64,000 nucleotides of DNA from Ancylomarina sp048268005 (GTDB taxonomy: Bacteria; Bacteroidota; Bacteroidia; Bacteroidales; Marinifilaceae), in NCBI GenBank assembly GCA_048268005.1, contig JBLWWJ010000006.1, positions 124,001-188,000 of the forward strand. The letters are read 5' to 3'. The notes under the pieces are model-generated. The model was not told where the DNA came from. It saw only the letters and a program-made list of their open reading frames with translations, and ran no database searches. Shown here piece after piece: positions 50,990 through 60,540 of this stretch. The number at the start of each line of letters is the position of its first letter. The first letter of the stretch is position 1. Both the position numbers and the translations under genes were made by a program.

Positions 50990-53900
50990 ATGAGCACAAA
51001 ATTTCCAGATTACAAGAACTTAGATCTTTCGCAGATCAATAAAGATGTCTTAAAGGAATGGGAAGAAAACAAGACTTTCGACAAGAGTTTAGAAACTCGT
51101 GAAGGAAATCCATCTTTTGTTTTCTATGAGGGACCCCCATCAGCTAACGGTATGCCTGGTATTCACCACGTAATGGCCCGTGCACTTAAAGATATTGTAT
51201 GTCGTTATAAGACGCTTAAGGGTTTTAAAGTAGACCGTAAAGCAGGTTGGGATACACACGGACTTCCAGTTGAGTTGGGTGTTGAAAAGGAATTGGGTAT
51301 TACCAAAGAGGATATTGGTAAGAAAATTACTGTTGACGAATATAACGAAGCTTGTAGAACGAACGTGATGAAATATACACGTGAGTGGGAAGATTTGACT
51401 TCTAAAATGGGATATTGGGTGAATATGGATGAGCCATATATCACTTACGATAACCGTTATATTGAAACTTTATGGTGGTTGCTTAAGCAATTGTTCGAGA
51501 AAGGATATTTGTATAAAGGTTATACCATCCAGCCATTTTCACCAGCAGCAGGAACAGGATTATCAACTCACGAGTTGAACCAACCTGGTTGCTATAAGGA
51601 TGTAAAAGATACAACAGCAGTTGGTCTGTTTAAGATCGAAAAAGACGATAAAAGTAATTTCCTTTTCGAAGGAATTGACTGTGATGCTTATTTCATGGCT
51701 TGGACAACCACGCCTTGGACTTTGCCATCGAATACGGCACTAGCTGTTGGTCCTAAGATCAACTATGTACGTGTTCGTACTTTCAACCCGTATACAGGTA
51801 AAGATTGTGTTGTTGTTTTAGCTAAAGAGCTATTCAATAATTTCTTCGATACGAAGCTTGAAGATTTAGAGTTGAGCGAATATAAAATTGGAGATAAGAA
51901 AATCCCATATAAGCCACTTTCGGAGTGTCTTGGTACTGATCTTGAAGGAATCCGCTATGAGCAGTTATTACCATGGGTTAAACCAGAAGGTGATGCTTTC
52001 CGTGTGATTTTGGGTGACTTTGTTACAATTGAAGATGGTACAGGTATCGTTCATATTGCGCCTACTTTTGGTGCTGATGATGATAGAGTAGCGAAGGCTG
52101 CTGGAATTTCTCCACTTATTTTCCGAGATAAGGAAGGTAAGATGCAACCAATGGTTGACCGTACAGGTAAGTTCTTCAAAATTGAAGACCTAGATGAGGA
52201 ATTCGTTAAGAATCATGTGAATACTGAACTTTATGCTCCGTATGCAGGTCGTTTCGTTAAGAATGCTTTCGATAGCAGTTTAACTGAAAAGGATCCTACT
52301 TTGGATGTTGATATTGCTGTTGACTTGAAAAAGAGCAGTCAGGCATTTAAGGTTGAGAAGCATGTTCACAACTACCCACACTGTTGGAGAACTGATAAGC
52401 CTGTATTGTATTATCCATTGGATTCATGGTTTATTAAGACGACTAAAGTTCGCGATCGTATGATCGAACTAAATAAGACGATTAATTGGAAGCCAAAATC
52501 AACAGGTGAAGGTCGTTTCGGAAAATGGTTGGAGAATCTACAGGACTGGAACCTTTCTCGTTCTCGTTACTGGGGAACACCTCTACCTATCTGGGTAAGC
52601 GAAGATCGTAAAGAAATGAAATGTATTGGTTCTGTATCTGAGCTGAAAGGCGAGATTGTTAAGTCAATCGAAAAAGGATACATGAGCGAAAATATGCTTG
52701 AGAAGTATGTGGAAGGTGATAACACAAAAGAGAACTACGAAAAGTTCGATCTTCACCGTCCGTATGTTGACGATATCGTATTGGTAAGTGAGTCGGGACA
52801 GAAATTATTCCGTGAGCTAGACCTTATCGACGTTTGGTTCGATTCAGGAGCAATGCCATATGCACAGCAGCATTATCCATTCGAAAACAAAGAGGATTTC
52901 GATAAGAAATTCCCTGCACAGTTTATTGCTGAGGGTGTTGACCAAACTCGCGGATGGTTCTTTACGCTACATGCTATTGCAACCATGTGTTTCGATGGTG
53001 TAGCATTCGAGAATATTATCTCAAATGGATTGGTATTGGATGCGACAGGTAATAAAATGTCGAAGCGTCTTGGTAATGCAGTAGATCCATTCTCAACTAT
53101 TGAGAAATATGGCTCAGATCCATTACGTTGGTATATGATTACCAATGCTCAGCCATGGGATAATTTGAAATTTGATTTAAGTGGTGTAGAAGAAGTTCGT
53201 CGTAAATTCTTCGGTACACTTTATAATACTTACAGTTTCTTCCAATTGTATGCTAATGTTGATGGATTTACCTATTCAGAAGCAGATGTGCCAATGGAAA
53301 AACGCCCTGAGATTGATCGTTGGATTCTTTCTCTTCTTAACTCATTGGTGAAAGAAGTTGAAGAGTGCTACGAGGCATACGAGCCAACTCGTGCTGGTCG
53401 TGCTATTCAGGATTTCGTAAATGAAAATCTTTCGAACTGGTACGTTCGTTTATGTCGTAAGCGTTACTGGGGTGGTGAATATGATACTGATAAGATTTCG
53501 GCTTATCAAACGCTTTATAAGTGTCTTGAGACGATTTCTATCTTGGGATCACCAATTGCTCCATTCTTTATGGATCGTCTGTTCTTAGACTTGAATTCAG
53601 TAACGAAGCGTTACACTGAGAGTTCAGTTCACTTGGTAGATTTCCCAGCAGTTGATGAATCAGTAATCGACAAAGCTCTTGAGGAAAGACAGGATATGGC
53701 TCAGAAGATTTCTTCAATGGTGCTTGGACTTCGTCGTAAGGTGAAGATTCGTGTACGTCAGCCATTGAGTAAGATTATGGTTCCAATTCTTGACGAAACA
53801 ATGATCCCTCAGCTGGAAGCTGTAAAGGGGATTATTCTTTCTGAGATTAATGTGAAGGAGATGGAATTCATCACGGATACTTCAGGTGTATTAATTAAGA

Positions 53901-54430
53901 AGATTAAGCCAAACTTTAAGACTCTTGGACCTAAGCATGGTAAAATCATGAAGCAAATTGCTGGTGAGATTGCTAAGATGAATCAGGATGATATCGTGAC
54001 TTTCGAGAAGGCATCTGAGTTTACTATTGTTGTAAACGATGAGAATGTTGTTTTGACTCTTCAGGATGTTGAAATTATCTCTGAGGATATTCCAGGATGG
54101 TTGGTAGCTAACGAAGGTAAGCTTACTGTTGCGCTTGATGTAAACATAACTGAGGAGTTACGCCAGGAAGGTATTGCTCGTGAATTTATCAATAGAATTC
54201 AAAACTTGCGTAAGGATAGCGATTTTGATGTGACTGATAAAATTTCGTTGGAAATTGCCATGCACGATGCTATAAATGACGCGGTTAGAACTCATAAAGA
54301 TTATATCGGAAGTCAAACTCTCGCTGAATCAGTTAGTTTGGTTGAGAATATAGAAGGAGATGACGCAAAAGCTGTAGAAATTGAGGCTGGAATTGAAACA
54401 TATATTCGAATCAAAAAGCTTAGCGAGTAA
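50990..54430 (+). CDS. ileS: isoleucyl-tRNA synthetase, IleRS2 type with GXHH signature
   Basis: Charges tRNA-Ile in the cytoplasm. The 1146-residue length and the sequence FYEGPPSANGMPGIHHVMAR place it in the eukaryote-like IleRS2 branch rather than IleRS1. The class I HIGH motif reads G57-I58-H59-H60: the first and third positions of HxGH are swapped to GxHH. The second signature is KMSKR (689-693). An editing domain is present (TTPWTLPSNTALAVG around 240). GxHH has been reported in IleRS2 enzymes with very high mupirocin resistance, so this strain is predicted to be strongly tolerant. The dksA-like gene follows 38 bp later, then a terminator. Confidence 0.96.
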   Translation: MSTKFPDYKNLDLSQINKDVLKEWEENKTFDKSLETREGNPSFVFYEGPPSANGMPGIHHVMARALKDIVCRYKTLKGFKVDRKAGWDTHGLPVELGVEKELGITKEDIGKKITVDEYNEACRTNVMKYTREWEDLTSKMGYWVNMDEPYITYDNRYIETLWWLLKQLFEKGYLYKGYTIQPFSPAAGTGLSTHELNQPGCYKDVKDTTAVGLFKIEKDDKSNFLFEGIDCDAYFMAWTTTPWTLPSNTALAVGPKINYVRVRTFNPYTGKDCVVVLAKELFNNFFDTKLEDLELSEYKIGDKKIPYKPLSECLGTDLEGIRYEQLLPWVKPEGDAFRVILGDFVTIEDGTGIVHIAPTFGADDDRVAKAAGISPLIFRDKEGKMQPMVDRTGKFFKIEDLDEEFVKNHVNTELYAPYAGRFVKNAFDSSLTEKDPTLDVDIAVDLKKSSQAFKVEKHVHNYPHCWRTDKPVLYYPLDSWFIKTTKVRDRMIELNKTINWKPKSTGEGRFGKWLENLQDWNLSRSRYWGTPLPIWVSEDRKEMKCIGSVSELKGEIVKSIEKGYMSENMLEKYVEGDNTKENYEKFDLHRPYVDDIVLVSESGQKLFRELDLIDVWFDSGAMPYAQQHYPFENKEDFDKKFPAQFIAEGVDQTRGWFFTLHAIATMCFDGVAFENIISNGLVLDATGNKMSKRLGNAVDPFSTIEKYGSDPLRWYMITNAQPWDNLKFDLSGVEEVRRKFFGTLYNTYSFFQLYANVDGFTYSEADVPMEKRPEIDRWILSLLNSLVKEVEECYEAYEPTRAGRAIQDFVNENLSNWYVRLCRKRYWGGEYDTDKISAYQTLYKCLETISILGSPIAPFFMDRLFLDLNSVTKRYTESSVHLVDFPAVDESVIDKALEERQDMAQKISSMVLGLRRKVKIRVRQPLSKIMVPILDETMIPQLEAVKGIILSEINVKEMEFITDTSGVLIKKIKPNFKTLGPKHGKIMKQIAGEIAKMNQDDIVTFEKASEFTIVVNDENVVLTLQDVEIISEDIPGWLVANEGKLTVALDVNITEELRQEGIAREFINRIQNLRKDSDFDVTDKISLEIAMHDAINDAVRTHKDYIGSQTLAESVSLVENIEGDDAKAVEIEAGIETYIRIKKLSE

Positions 54431-54468
54431 TACTTTTTTTGTTATCTTTAGGATCAAATCCAAAATCT

Positions 54469-54846
54469 ATGACTGAAAAAAAACGCTATACGGACGAAGA
54501 ATTGCAGGAGTTCAAAGAATTAATTTCTCAGAAACTTGCAAAAGCTAAGAAAGATTATGAAACCTTGAAGGCTGTTATTTCAAATAGCTCAGGAAACGAC
54601 ATAGAAGATACTTCTCCAACTTTTAAAGTTCTTGAAGAAGGTGCTTCAGTTTTGTCGAAAGAAGAGGCTGGAAGATTGGCACAGCGTCAGGCTAAATTCA
54701 TAAGTCATTTAGAAGCTGCTCTTATTCGAATTGAGAATAAGAATTATGGTGTATGTCGAGAGACAGGTAATTTGATTTCTAAAGAAAGACTACGTGCTGT
54801 TCCTCACGCTACATTAAGTATTGATGCGAAGAACAAGCAGATCTAA
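54469..54846 (+). CDS. TraR/DksA-family protein lacking zinc cysteines
   Basis: Protein of 125 residues resembling RNA-polymerase-binding DksA: an N-terminal coiled coil (TDEELQEFKELISQKLAKAK) with conserved acidic tip region, and a C-terminal block YGVCRETGNLISKERLRAVP HATLSI-like where DksA has a four-Cys zinc finger. Only one Cys is present, so no zinc site forms; such variants are common in Bacteroidota. The start at 54469 (MTEKKRYTD) is used, since the frame from 54439 lies in the ileS-dksA spacer and adds no conserved residues. Likely a regulator of transcription initiation with ppGpp, by family only. Confidence 0.88.
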   Translation: MTEKKRYTDEELQEFKELISQKLAKAKKDYETLKAVISNSSGNDIEDTSPTFKVLEEGASVLSKEEAGRLAQRQAKFISHLEAALIRIENKNYGVCRETGNLISKERLRAVPHATLSIDAKNKQI

Positions 54847-54866
54847 TAACAAATTATAACATACAG

Positions 54867-54902
54867 AAAATGATTGGGAGAGAAGTCTTCCAATCATTTT
54901 TG
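54867..54902 (+). terminator. intrinsic terminator after the ileS-dksA pair
   Basis: AAAATGATTGG (54867-54877) pairs with CCAATCATTTT (54890-54900), 11 bp with a 12-nt loop and T-run, between the dksA-like gene and lspA. Confidence 0.8.
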
Positions 54903-55026
54903 TTTATATTCGGGGGCTGTTATTTATCGAATTTGATAATTCCTCAGTTTAATGAACAGTTACCTTGTTTTTTGGGACCGGTTTTTATGGGTCTTGTAAT
55001 AAATGAGGCTGAAATTTTAACACTAA

Positions 55027-55650
55027 ATGAATCGTATGTCATTAATAAAAAAATCAGCACTTTTTATCGTTGTGCTTTTAATACTCGATCAGGTTTTCAA
55101 AATATGGATTAAAACTCACATGATGCTAGGAGAGGAGTTTCCTGTATTCGGTGATTGGTTTATTATTCATTTTATAGAGAACAATGGAATGGCTTTCGGT
55201 ATGGAACTGGAAGGTAAGTGGGGTAAGATTTTACTTAGCCTTTTTAGAATTGTAGCCATTTGTGGAATTGGTTGGTATTTGAATGATATCTGCAAGAAGA
55301 AAGCTCCTAAGGGTTTAATTTTATCTATCGCTTTAATCTTTGCAGGAGCAATGGGTAATATTATTGATTCTGCTTTTTACGGCATGATTTTTAATGATAG
55401 CTATTATCAAGTGGCAAGCTTTATGCCTGAAGCAGGAGGTTACTCTTCCTTCCTTCACGGTAAAGTGGTAGATATGCTTTATTTCCCTATAATCGATGGT
55501 AATTTCCCATCTTGGTTCCCAGTTTGGGGAGGTGAACATTTTGTATTCTTCCGCCCAGTATTTAATGTTGCAGATTCTTATATCACAATCGGAGTACTAT
55601 TCATTCTTCTATTCCACAAGAAATATTTTGTTGAGGAAAGCAAAAAGTAG
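55027..55650 (+). CDS. lspA: lipoprotein signal peptidase (signal peptidase II)
   Basis: Inner-membrane aspartyl protease that removes signal peptides from diacylated prolipoproteins. Four helices are visible in 207 residues; conserved blocks include ILDQVFKIWI, IENNGMAFGM, the first catalytic Asp region GAMGNIIDSAFYG and the second FNVADSYITIG. The long loop after the first Asp block (about 40 residues) is typical of Bacteroidota LspA. It acts on the many lipoproteins in this window. It follows a terminator, so it has its own promoter. Confidence 0.95.
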   Translation: MNRMSLIKKSALFIVVLLILDQVFKIWIKTHMMLGEEFPVFGDWFIIHFIENNGMAFGMELEGKWGKILLSLFRIVAICGIGWYLNDICKKKAPKGLILSIALIFAGAMGNIIDSAFYGMIFNDSYYQVASFMPEAGGYSSFLHGKVVDMLYFPIIDGNFPSWFPVWGGEHFVFFRPVFNVADSYITIGVLFILLFHKKYFVEESKK

Positions 55651-55675
55651 CAATAGATTTCATCTTAGTTGATAC

Positions 55676-55708
55676 AAAAATAGCCTTGGAATTTCCAAGG
55701 CTATTTTT
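55676..55708. terminator. bidirectional intrinsic terminator between lspA and gltX
   Basis: AAAAATAGCCTTGGA (55676-55690) and TCCAAGGCTATTTTT (55694-55708) form a perfect 15-bp stem with a 3-nt loop and A/T-runs on both sides. Confidence 0.92.
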
Positions 55709-55726
55709 GTATGTTGTTAACTCTGC

Positions 55727-57253
55727 TTATAGAGTTTCGCAAGCAAAATCAATTCGGGATAAAGTTTCTTCCTTACCCAATAGTTCAATAATATCGAACA
55801 TATGAGGTCCTTTCCCTGCTCCTACCATAGCCAGGCGGAATGGGTTCATGACTTTACCAAATCCAATTTCCTTAGCGGTAATCCATTCTTTTACGATAGT
55901 CTCAGTATTGGCTGATGAAAAGTCTGAGATATCAGCTAAGATTGTTTTAAGCTCCTGCATTAACTCAGCAGCATCACCCTTCCAGGCTTTTTTAGCCGTT
56001 TTTGCATCAAATTCTTTAGGCGCTTCGAAAAAGAAGTTCACTTGATCCCAAAGTTCAGCAATGAAGTCAACACGATCTTTAACCATGCCACAGATTCGAC
56101 TGACCTTCTTTGGATCAGCTTCAATACCTTTTGCAGCTAAAACTTCCTGACTGAATAGTTGGCCAATTTCTTCGTCTGATTTCGTTACCAGGTATTGACG
56201 GTTGAACCACTTGGTTTTTTCCGGATCAAATTTAGAACCTGATTTACCTACTCTTTCCAAAGAGAAAGCCTGAGATAATTCTTCCATAGAGAAGATTTCC
56301 TGCTCGGTTCCCGGATTCCAACCTAAGAAGGCAAGCATATTCACAAAAGCTTCCGGGAAATAGCCATCTTCACGGTAACCAGACGAAATATCCTGAGTTT
56401 TAGGATCTGTCCAAAGAAGAGGGAAGACAGGGAATCCAAGCTTATCGCCATCACGTTTACTTAATTTACCTTTTCCTACTGGTTTAAGAATTAGTGGAAG
56501 GTGAGCAAATTTTGGCATTTCGGCTTCCCAGCCTAATTTCTTATATAATAAAACGTGAAGAGGCATAGATGGTAACCATTCTTCGCCACGAATCACGTGC
56601 GATATTTTCATCAAATAATCATCAACGACATTAGCCAAGTGATAGGTTGGCATACCATCCGACTTGAAAAGAACCTTATCATCTAAAGCAGATGTGTTAA
56701 AAACAACATGTTTTCTAATCTCATCATCAAGATGTAGTTCCTCGTTTACGGGCATTTTAAAACGAACAACATAAGGTATTCCAGCTTCGATCTTAGCTTG
56801 AACTTCATCGGCACTTAAGGCTAAGGAATTATTCAAGTTCTCACGAGTGTCAGGGTTATAGGTAAAGGTTTTCTTTTCCGCTTCAAATTCGTTACGAATA
56901 GCATCCAATTCTTCTGCTGTATCAAAAGCGTAGTAAGCATCACCAGAAGCGATCAATTTCTCAGCATATTCACGATATAAAGGCTTTCTTTCAGACTGAC
57001 GGTATGGGCCATATTCTCCACCTACAGTTGCACCTTCGTCGATTGTAATACCACACCACTTTAGGGCTTCAGCAATATAATCTTCGGCACCTGGTACATA
57101 ACGTGTTTGATCGGTATCTTCGATACGTAATAGGAATTCACCGCCGTGCTTACGGGCAAACAAATAGTTGAAAAGGGCTGTTCTAACACCTCCCATATGT
57201 AAAGGTCCTGTTGGACTAGGGGCAAATCGAACTCTGACTTTGTTATTGCTCAT
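55727..57253 (-). CDS. gltX: glutamyl-tRNA synthetase
   Basis: Class I synthetase charging tRNA-Glu. The 508 residues from the start at 57253 (MSNNKVRVRFAPSPTGPLHM) include the HIGH-equivalent HMGGVRTALF and the KMSKS-equivalent KLSKRDG near residue 270. The longer frame from 57301 adds 16 residues with no conservation. The sequence IEDTDQTRYVPGAEDYIAEA shows the Glu-binding region. No zinc-binding Cys cluster was noticed, so it is probably a discriminating, zinc-free form; this needs checking. It converges on lspA across a terminator. Confidence 0.95.
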   Translation of the reverse strand: MSNNKVRVRFAPSPTGPLHMGGVRTALFNYLFARKHGGEFLLRIEDTDQTRYVPGAEDYIAEALKWCGITIDEGATVGGEYGPYRQSERKPLYREYAEKLIASGDAYYAFDTAEELDAIRNEFEAEKKTFTYNPDTRENLNNSLALSADEVQAKIEAGIPYVVRFKMPVNEELHLDDEIRKHVVFNTSALDDKVLFKSDGMPTYHLANVVDDYLMKISHVIRGEEWLPSMPLHVLLYKKLGWEAEMPKFAHLPLILKPVGKGKLSKRDGDKLGFPVFPLLWTDPKTQDISSGYREDGYFPEAFVNMLAFLGWNPGTEQEIFSMEELSQAFSLERVGKSGSKFDPEKTKWFNRQYLVTKSDEEIGQLFSQEVLAAKGIEADPKKVSRICGMVKDRVDFIAELWDQVNFFFEAPKEFDAKTAKKAWKGDAAELMQELKTILADISDFSSANTETIVKEWITAKEIGFGKVMNPFRLAMVGAGKGPHMFDIIELLGKEETLSRIDFACETL

Positions 57254-57405
57254 GATTTTATCCTTATAATATTTTAATTCCTGATGTTCAGGGATGATCA
57301 TTCAAATTTCGACAAAGATAATAATTATTGTATCATCTGTATTCGCTTCTCTTTAGCATGAAGCGACTATTAATGAAATATTTGATTTCAGATCTGATTG
57401 AAACG

Positions 57406-57438
57406 AAAAAGGAGCCTCCATTATTGGAAACTCCTTTT
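57406..57438 (-). terminator. intrinsic terminator after the HU/SPOR gene
   Basis: AAAAGGAG (57407-57414) and CTCCTTTT (57431-57438) form the outer stem, with TCCA/TGGA inside, followed on minus by a T-run. It lies 24 bp beyond the HU/SPOR gene stop. Confidence 0.7.
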
Positions 57439-57462
57439 GTATATTTTAAATCGAATTGATTT

Positions 57463-58425
57463 TTATTTTTGTAAAACCCAACAAGATGCATTCGGGTTCT
57501 TTTGTAATACTTTTCTGCGGAAACGATCAGCTTCTTTCTTCGAATTGAATTTGTTTAAAGCAACCGCATAAAGATTTTTGTTCTTTATAATTTTGGCAGG
57601 ATAAGAATTGGCTTCAATCACTGTTTTAAGAATCTTAGCATTTTCAATGTTAGAGAAACTGCCGGCTATTAAGTAATATTTCCCTTTTACCGATTTGTTT
57701 TTAATGGCATGTTTAGGCTTAGCATAGATGATTTTGATTCTAGGCTCAAAACTAACCAATTCGTTAATGGGAGAGATCTTCTCATTTACCTTAACTGACT
57801 TTGTTTTCTGAACATCAGGGGTACTCTCCATCAAACTGAATGAAGCTGTTGACTGATGTTGATAGTTGCTAATATTTACAGGAATTAATGCTAAGCCTAA
57901 AAAGAAAGGAATCGTAACAGCTGCATATACCTTACGCTTAAGGCTAAAACGGTTCCATATATTTTCTTTAATGATTAGTGATCGAATCTGAGGATTTTCC
58001 TGAACGATAGGATCTGGAAGTTCGAAACTTTCCATTCCAAAAAGGTCAGCAAGAAAATTAATATTCTTAGCAGGTTCGAATTGTAATTTATGACGCTTGT
58101 TATAAAACAAGTCACCTAATTCATTAAAAACGACTCTCTCGCTTCTACGTAAACGAACACTAATGTCTTCGATATAAAGCTCAACAGCCCTTTCTGCTTC
58201 AGGATAAGTTAATCTTTCAGCTTCAGCTAAACAATTAATAAGCAAGCCATCATTCTGTTTTAGGTTTCGATTGAAACTAACAGCCTTTGATGGAGGAAGC
58301 ATTTCATTGGTCAGTGGATTTTCTTCGGCAGGGCAATAGTTGGCTACAAAACCACCTAAACCAGGAAGAATCACACAGTCATGAATGAACAATAAATCCT
58401 TAATATATCTTGATATTTCTAGCAT
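57463..58425 (-). CDS. HU-CCDC81-like and SPOR domain membrane protein
   Basis: Protein of 320 residues. The N-terminal 135 residues (ISRYIKDLLFIHDCVILPGL GGF-type; VFNELGDLFYNKRHKLQFEP) form the prokaryotic HU/CCDC81-like domains seen in Bacteroidota cell-division-associated proteins. One helix follows (YAAVTIPFFLGLALIPVNIS, about 165-184), then a linker and a C-terminal SPOR domain about 245-320 (GKYYLIAGSFSNIENAKILK), which binds denuded septal peptidoglycan. Cytoplasmic HU part and periplasmic SPOR part suggest a link between chromosome or cytoplasm and the septum. Monocistronic. Confidence 0.88.
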   Translation of the reverse strand: MLEISRYIKDLLFIHDCVILPGLGGFVANYCPAEENPLTNEMLPPSKAVSFNRNLKQNDGLLINCLAEAERLTYPEAERAVELYIEDISVRLRRSERVVFNELGDLFYNKRHKLQFEPAKNINFLADLFGMESFELPDPIVQENPQIRSLIIKENIWNRFSLKRKVYAAVTIPFFLGLALIPVNISNYQHQSTASFSLMESTPDVQKTKSVKVNEKISPINELVSFEPRIKIIYAKPKHAIKNKSVKGKYYLIAGSFSNIENAKILKTVIEANSYPAKIIKNKNLYAVALNKFNSKKEADRFRRKVLQKNPNASCWVLQK

Positions 58426-59027
58426 AAAAACAAAGATAAAAATTCTAGACTCTTATTAAAATTGATTAGCAGCAGAAATATACTAAATGCTTAGTAATCA
58501 AGAGTAAAAAAATGAAAGTTTTTTTCGAATAATTTGAACATAAGCATAAATGATTGTTTTTATTTTACATCTATATTTTAAATATAATCGAGATGGGATT
58601 AAGTTTGGATACTTAATTCTTTGGTAGGCTATCTTTAGTTTGATGGTAGTTTTACTTATGCAAACTTTATTGATTAAAGTTGAATATAAAGGAAAAGTAT
58701 GGATAACACACCTAATGGAAGAGATTGATCTTTTGACTCAATATTTGAAAAAGATAAATGCGTGGGAATGATGACTTATGCAAACCTCAGAAATTCTTCG
58801 TTGTATGTAGTGTTTGGGTTTAACTTGCGGATTTAGAAAGGATTATAAGGCTGGTAGAGGAGGTCGATTTTTGAACACAGACAAGCGACTAAGTTGTGTC
58901 AATAGTTAGGTTTAGTGTAATCTGAGTTTTACGAATAACTAAAAAATATAGATCAAGAATTGAAAAATTGAGATAAATGGTTTAGTTTTATTGAATTGAA
59001 ATTTTAAAAGCAATAAACTATTCTACT
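58426..59027. other. 602-bp gap with a weak 42-codon frame and a 12-nt direct repeat
   Basis: Mostly AT-rich with no clear gene. An open frame of 42 codons runs 58643-58771 on plus, with no ribosome site. ACTTATGCAAAC occurs at 58654-58665 and again at 58773-58784. I see no tRNA-like or riboswitch-like structure. Confidence 0.4.
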
Positions 59028-59927
59028 ATGCTCAAATTCAGCATTCGTTTGTCTTACTTTCTAATATTGCTAGGTTTTTCCTTTGTTTCAGTAGCCTGTC
59101 AAAATAAACCTAAAGCTAGTTCTTCTAATGTGAAAGGTGAATTGGTTGTTAATCACCAAAATATTAAGAAGGTTAAGAATATATTTTATAATGTGCCATC
59201 GCCTGTTGAGGTGACCAACATTATACAGAAAATGAATCTGCCTTACCACCCGGATTTATTAAACCCAAGTACAAATTCTGAAAATTACTTAACTCAAGCT
59301 GATAAGGCCCTGAATATGGGAGTTTATGGTGCAGACTTAAGTTATATTCGTATCTATGAGCAATATCAGGATGCTGCTAAATTTTTAGTGGTGGTTAAAA
59401 AGTTTACCCGTGAGTTAGGTATTCCTGAAGAAGGGGAGCGGGTAATTGCCAAACGATTAGAGAAAAATCTACAAAATCAGGACTCTCTATTGAGAATTAT
59501 TACCGAGACTTTTACTGATTCGGATAGTTATTTAAAGGAAAATCAGAGAGGAAGTACTGCGGCTCTTATTATTTTTGGCGGTTGGATTGAAACTCTTTAT
59601 TTGGCGACTAATATATTGGATCCCGATACACCTCAAAATGATATGGTCAAGCTGATTGTTGAACAACGCTATTCTGTGAACAATTTATTGGGCTTGATGG
59701 AGCAGTTTTCCGATGAGAAAAGAGTTCAGGATTTTTTACCTGATTTAAGAGAATTAAATGAGAAGTTTAAATCAATTGGTCGCGAGAAATCTGATAAAGC
59801 CAAGCTAATTTCTAAGAAAGGGAAGGCTGTAATTGGGAATAAGGTAAAGCTTAATGTACCACCCAATATCTTGAAAGATGTGAAGGCTATTAATGATAGA
59901 ATTCGAACACGAATTACGGAAATGTAG
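59028..59927 (+). CDS. lipoprotein of unknown function
   Basis: Exported lipoprotein of 299 residues with a lipobox (SVACQ) ending a 24-residue signal peptide. The mature part is mainly helical (for example YLTQADKALNMGVYGADLSY, FTDSDSYLKENQRGSTAALI, LVVVKKFTRELGIPEEGERV). Proteins like this occur widely in Bacteroidota and carry no named domain that I recognise. A second secreted gene follows 41 bp later on the same strand, probably co-transcribed, then a terminator. Confidence 0.82.
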   Translation: MLKFSIRLSYFLILLGFSFVSVACQNKPKASSSNVKGELVVNHQNIKKVKNIFYNVPSPVEVTNIIQKMNLPYHPDLLNPSTNSENYLTQADKALNMGVYGADLSYIRIYEQYQDAAKFLVVVKKFTRELGIPEEGERVIAKRLEKNLQNQDSLLRIITETFTDSDSYLKENQRGSTAALIIFGGWIETLYLATNILDPDTPQNDMVKLIVEQRYSVNNLLGLMEQFSDEKRVQDFLPDLRELNEKFKSIGREKSDKAKLISKKGKAVIGNKVKLNVPPNILKDVKAINDRIRTRITEM

Positions 59928-59968
59928 AGTTGTTTAATGAGTCTTAATGATAAATAATAATCTTAAGA

Positions 59969-60427
59969 ATGAGTAAAATATACAGATATATCACTTTAAT
60001 TATAGCATTAACTTGTGTTTCGAGTTTTGCCTTTTCTCAATGTAATGAATTTACGAAGAAGGATTGTATTCCTTTATTAACTCCCTACACCTTTAATGGA
60101 CAGCTAAATAATACGGTTTTATCAGAAGGTGAAACAGCGGAATTACAGTTAACTTTCTATGCAGACCAAGAATATAGGGTATTAGTAGCAGGGGAAGATC
60201 AACTAGGCAAATTAAGATTTCAACTTCTGGATGTGGAATACAATATTTTGTACGATAATAAAGATGAGGATTTTACAAATGCATGGGATTTTTCAGTTGA
60301 AAGTACGGATGAATTTATAGTTCGGGTTATTGTCGATCAAAATTCAAATCCTGAAGATACTGAAAGTGGATGTGTTTCGATGCTTATTGGCTTTAGAGCC
60401 TTTGGTTCACGAACACTTTTCAAATAA
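59969..60427 (+). CDS. small secreted beta-rich protein
   Basis: A 152-residue protein with a signal peptide (ending FAFSQ) and a mature domain of about 127 residues with beta-sandwich character (YTFNGQLNNTVLSEGETAEL, TFYADQEYRVLVAGEDQLGK, AWDFSVESTDEFIVRVIVDQ), and three Cys residues (CNEFTKKDC and GCVSML). It resembles pre-peptidase C-terminal-type jelly rolls in outline but no family is certain. It follows the lipoprotein gene and ends before a terminator. Confidence 0.78.
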   Translation: MSKIYRYITLIIALTCVSSFAFSQCNEFTKKDCIPLLTPYTFNGQLNNTVLSEGETAELQLTFYADQEYRVLVAGEDQLGKLRFQLLDVEYNILYDNKDEDFTNAWDFSVESTDEFIVRVIVDQNSNPEDTESGCVSMLIGFRAFGSRTLFK

Positions 60428-60471
60428 AAATGAAGTTACAATAAATTACACGGTTTTTTTTAGAAATGATT

Positions 60472-60496
60472 AATCCACCCACTGAGGTGGATTTTT
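60472..60496 (+). terminator. intrinsic terminator
   Basis: AATCCACC (60472-60479) and GGTGGATT (60486-60493) form an 8-bp stem with a 6-nt loop and T-run; follows the small secreted gene and precedes lrgA. Confidence 0.75.
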
Positions 60497-60540
60497 CAGT
60501 TTAGGTGACGTTGTGAGAATTTGAAAGATTACTTTTGTGT

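Noticed and set aside
54870..55112. 80-codon frame between the dksA-like gene and lspA
   Set aside because: Begins inside the terminator stem at 54867-54902 and overlaps the lspA start in another frame.
58643..58771. 42-codon frame as a confirmed small gene
   Set aside because: No ribosome site, no terminator and no recognisable relative; kept only as an observation.
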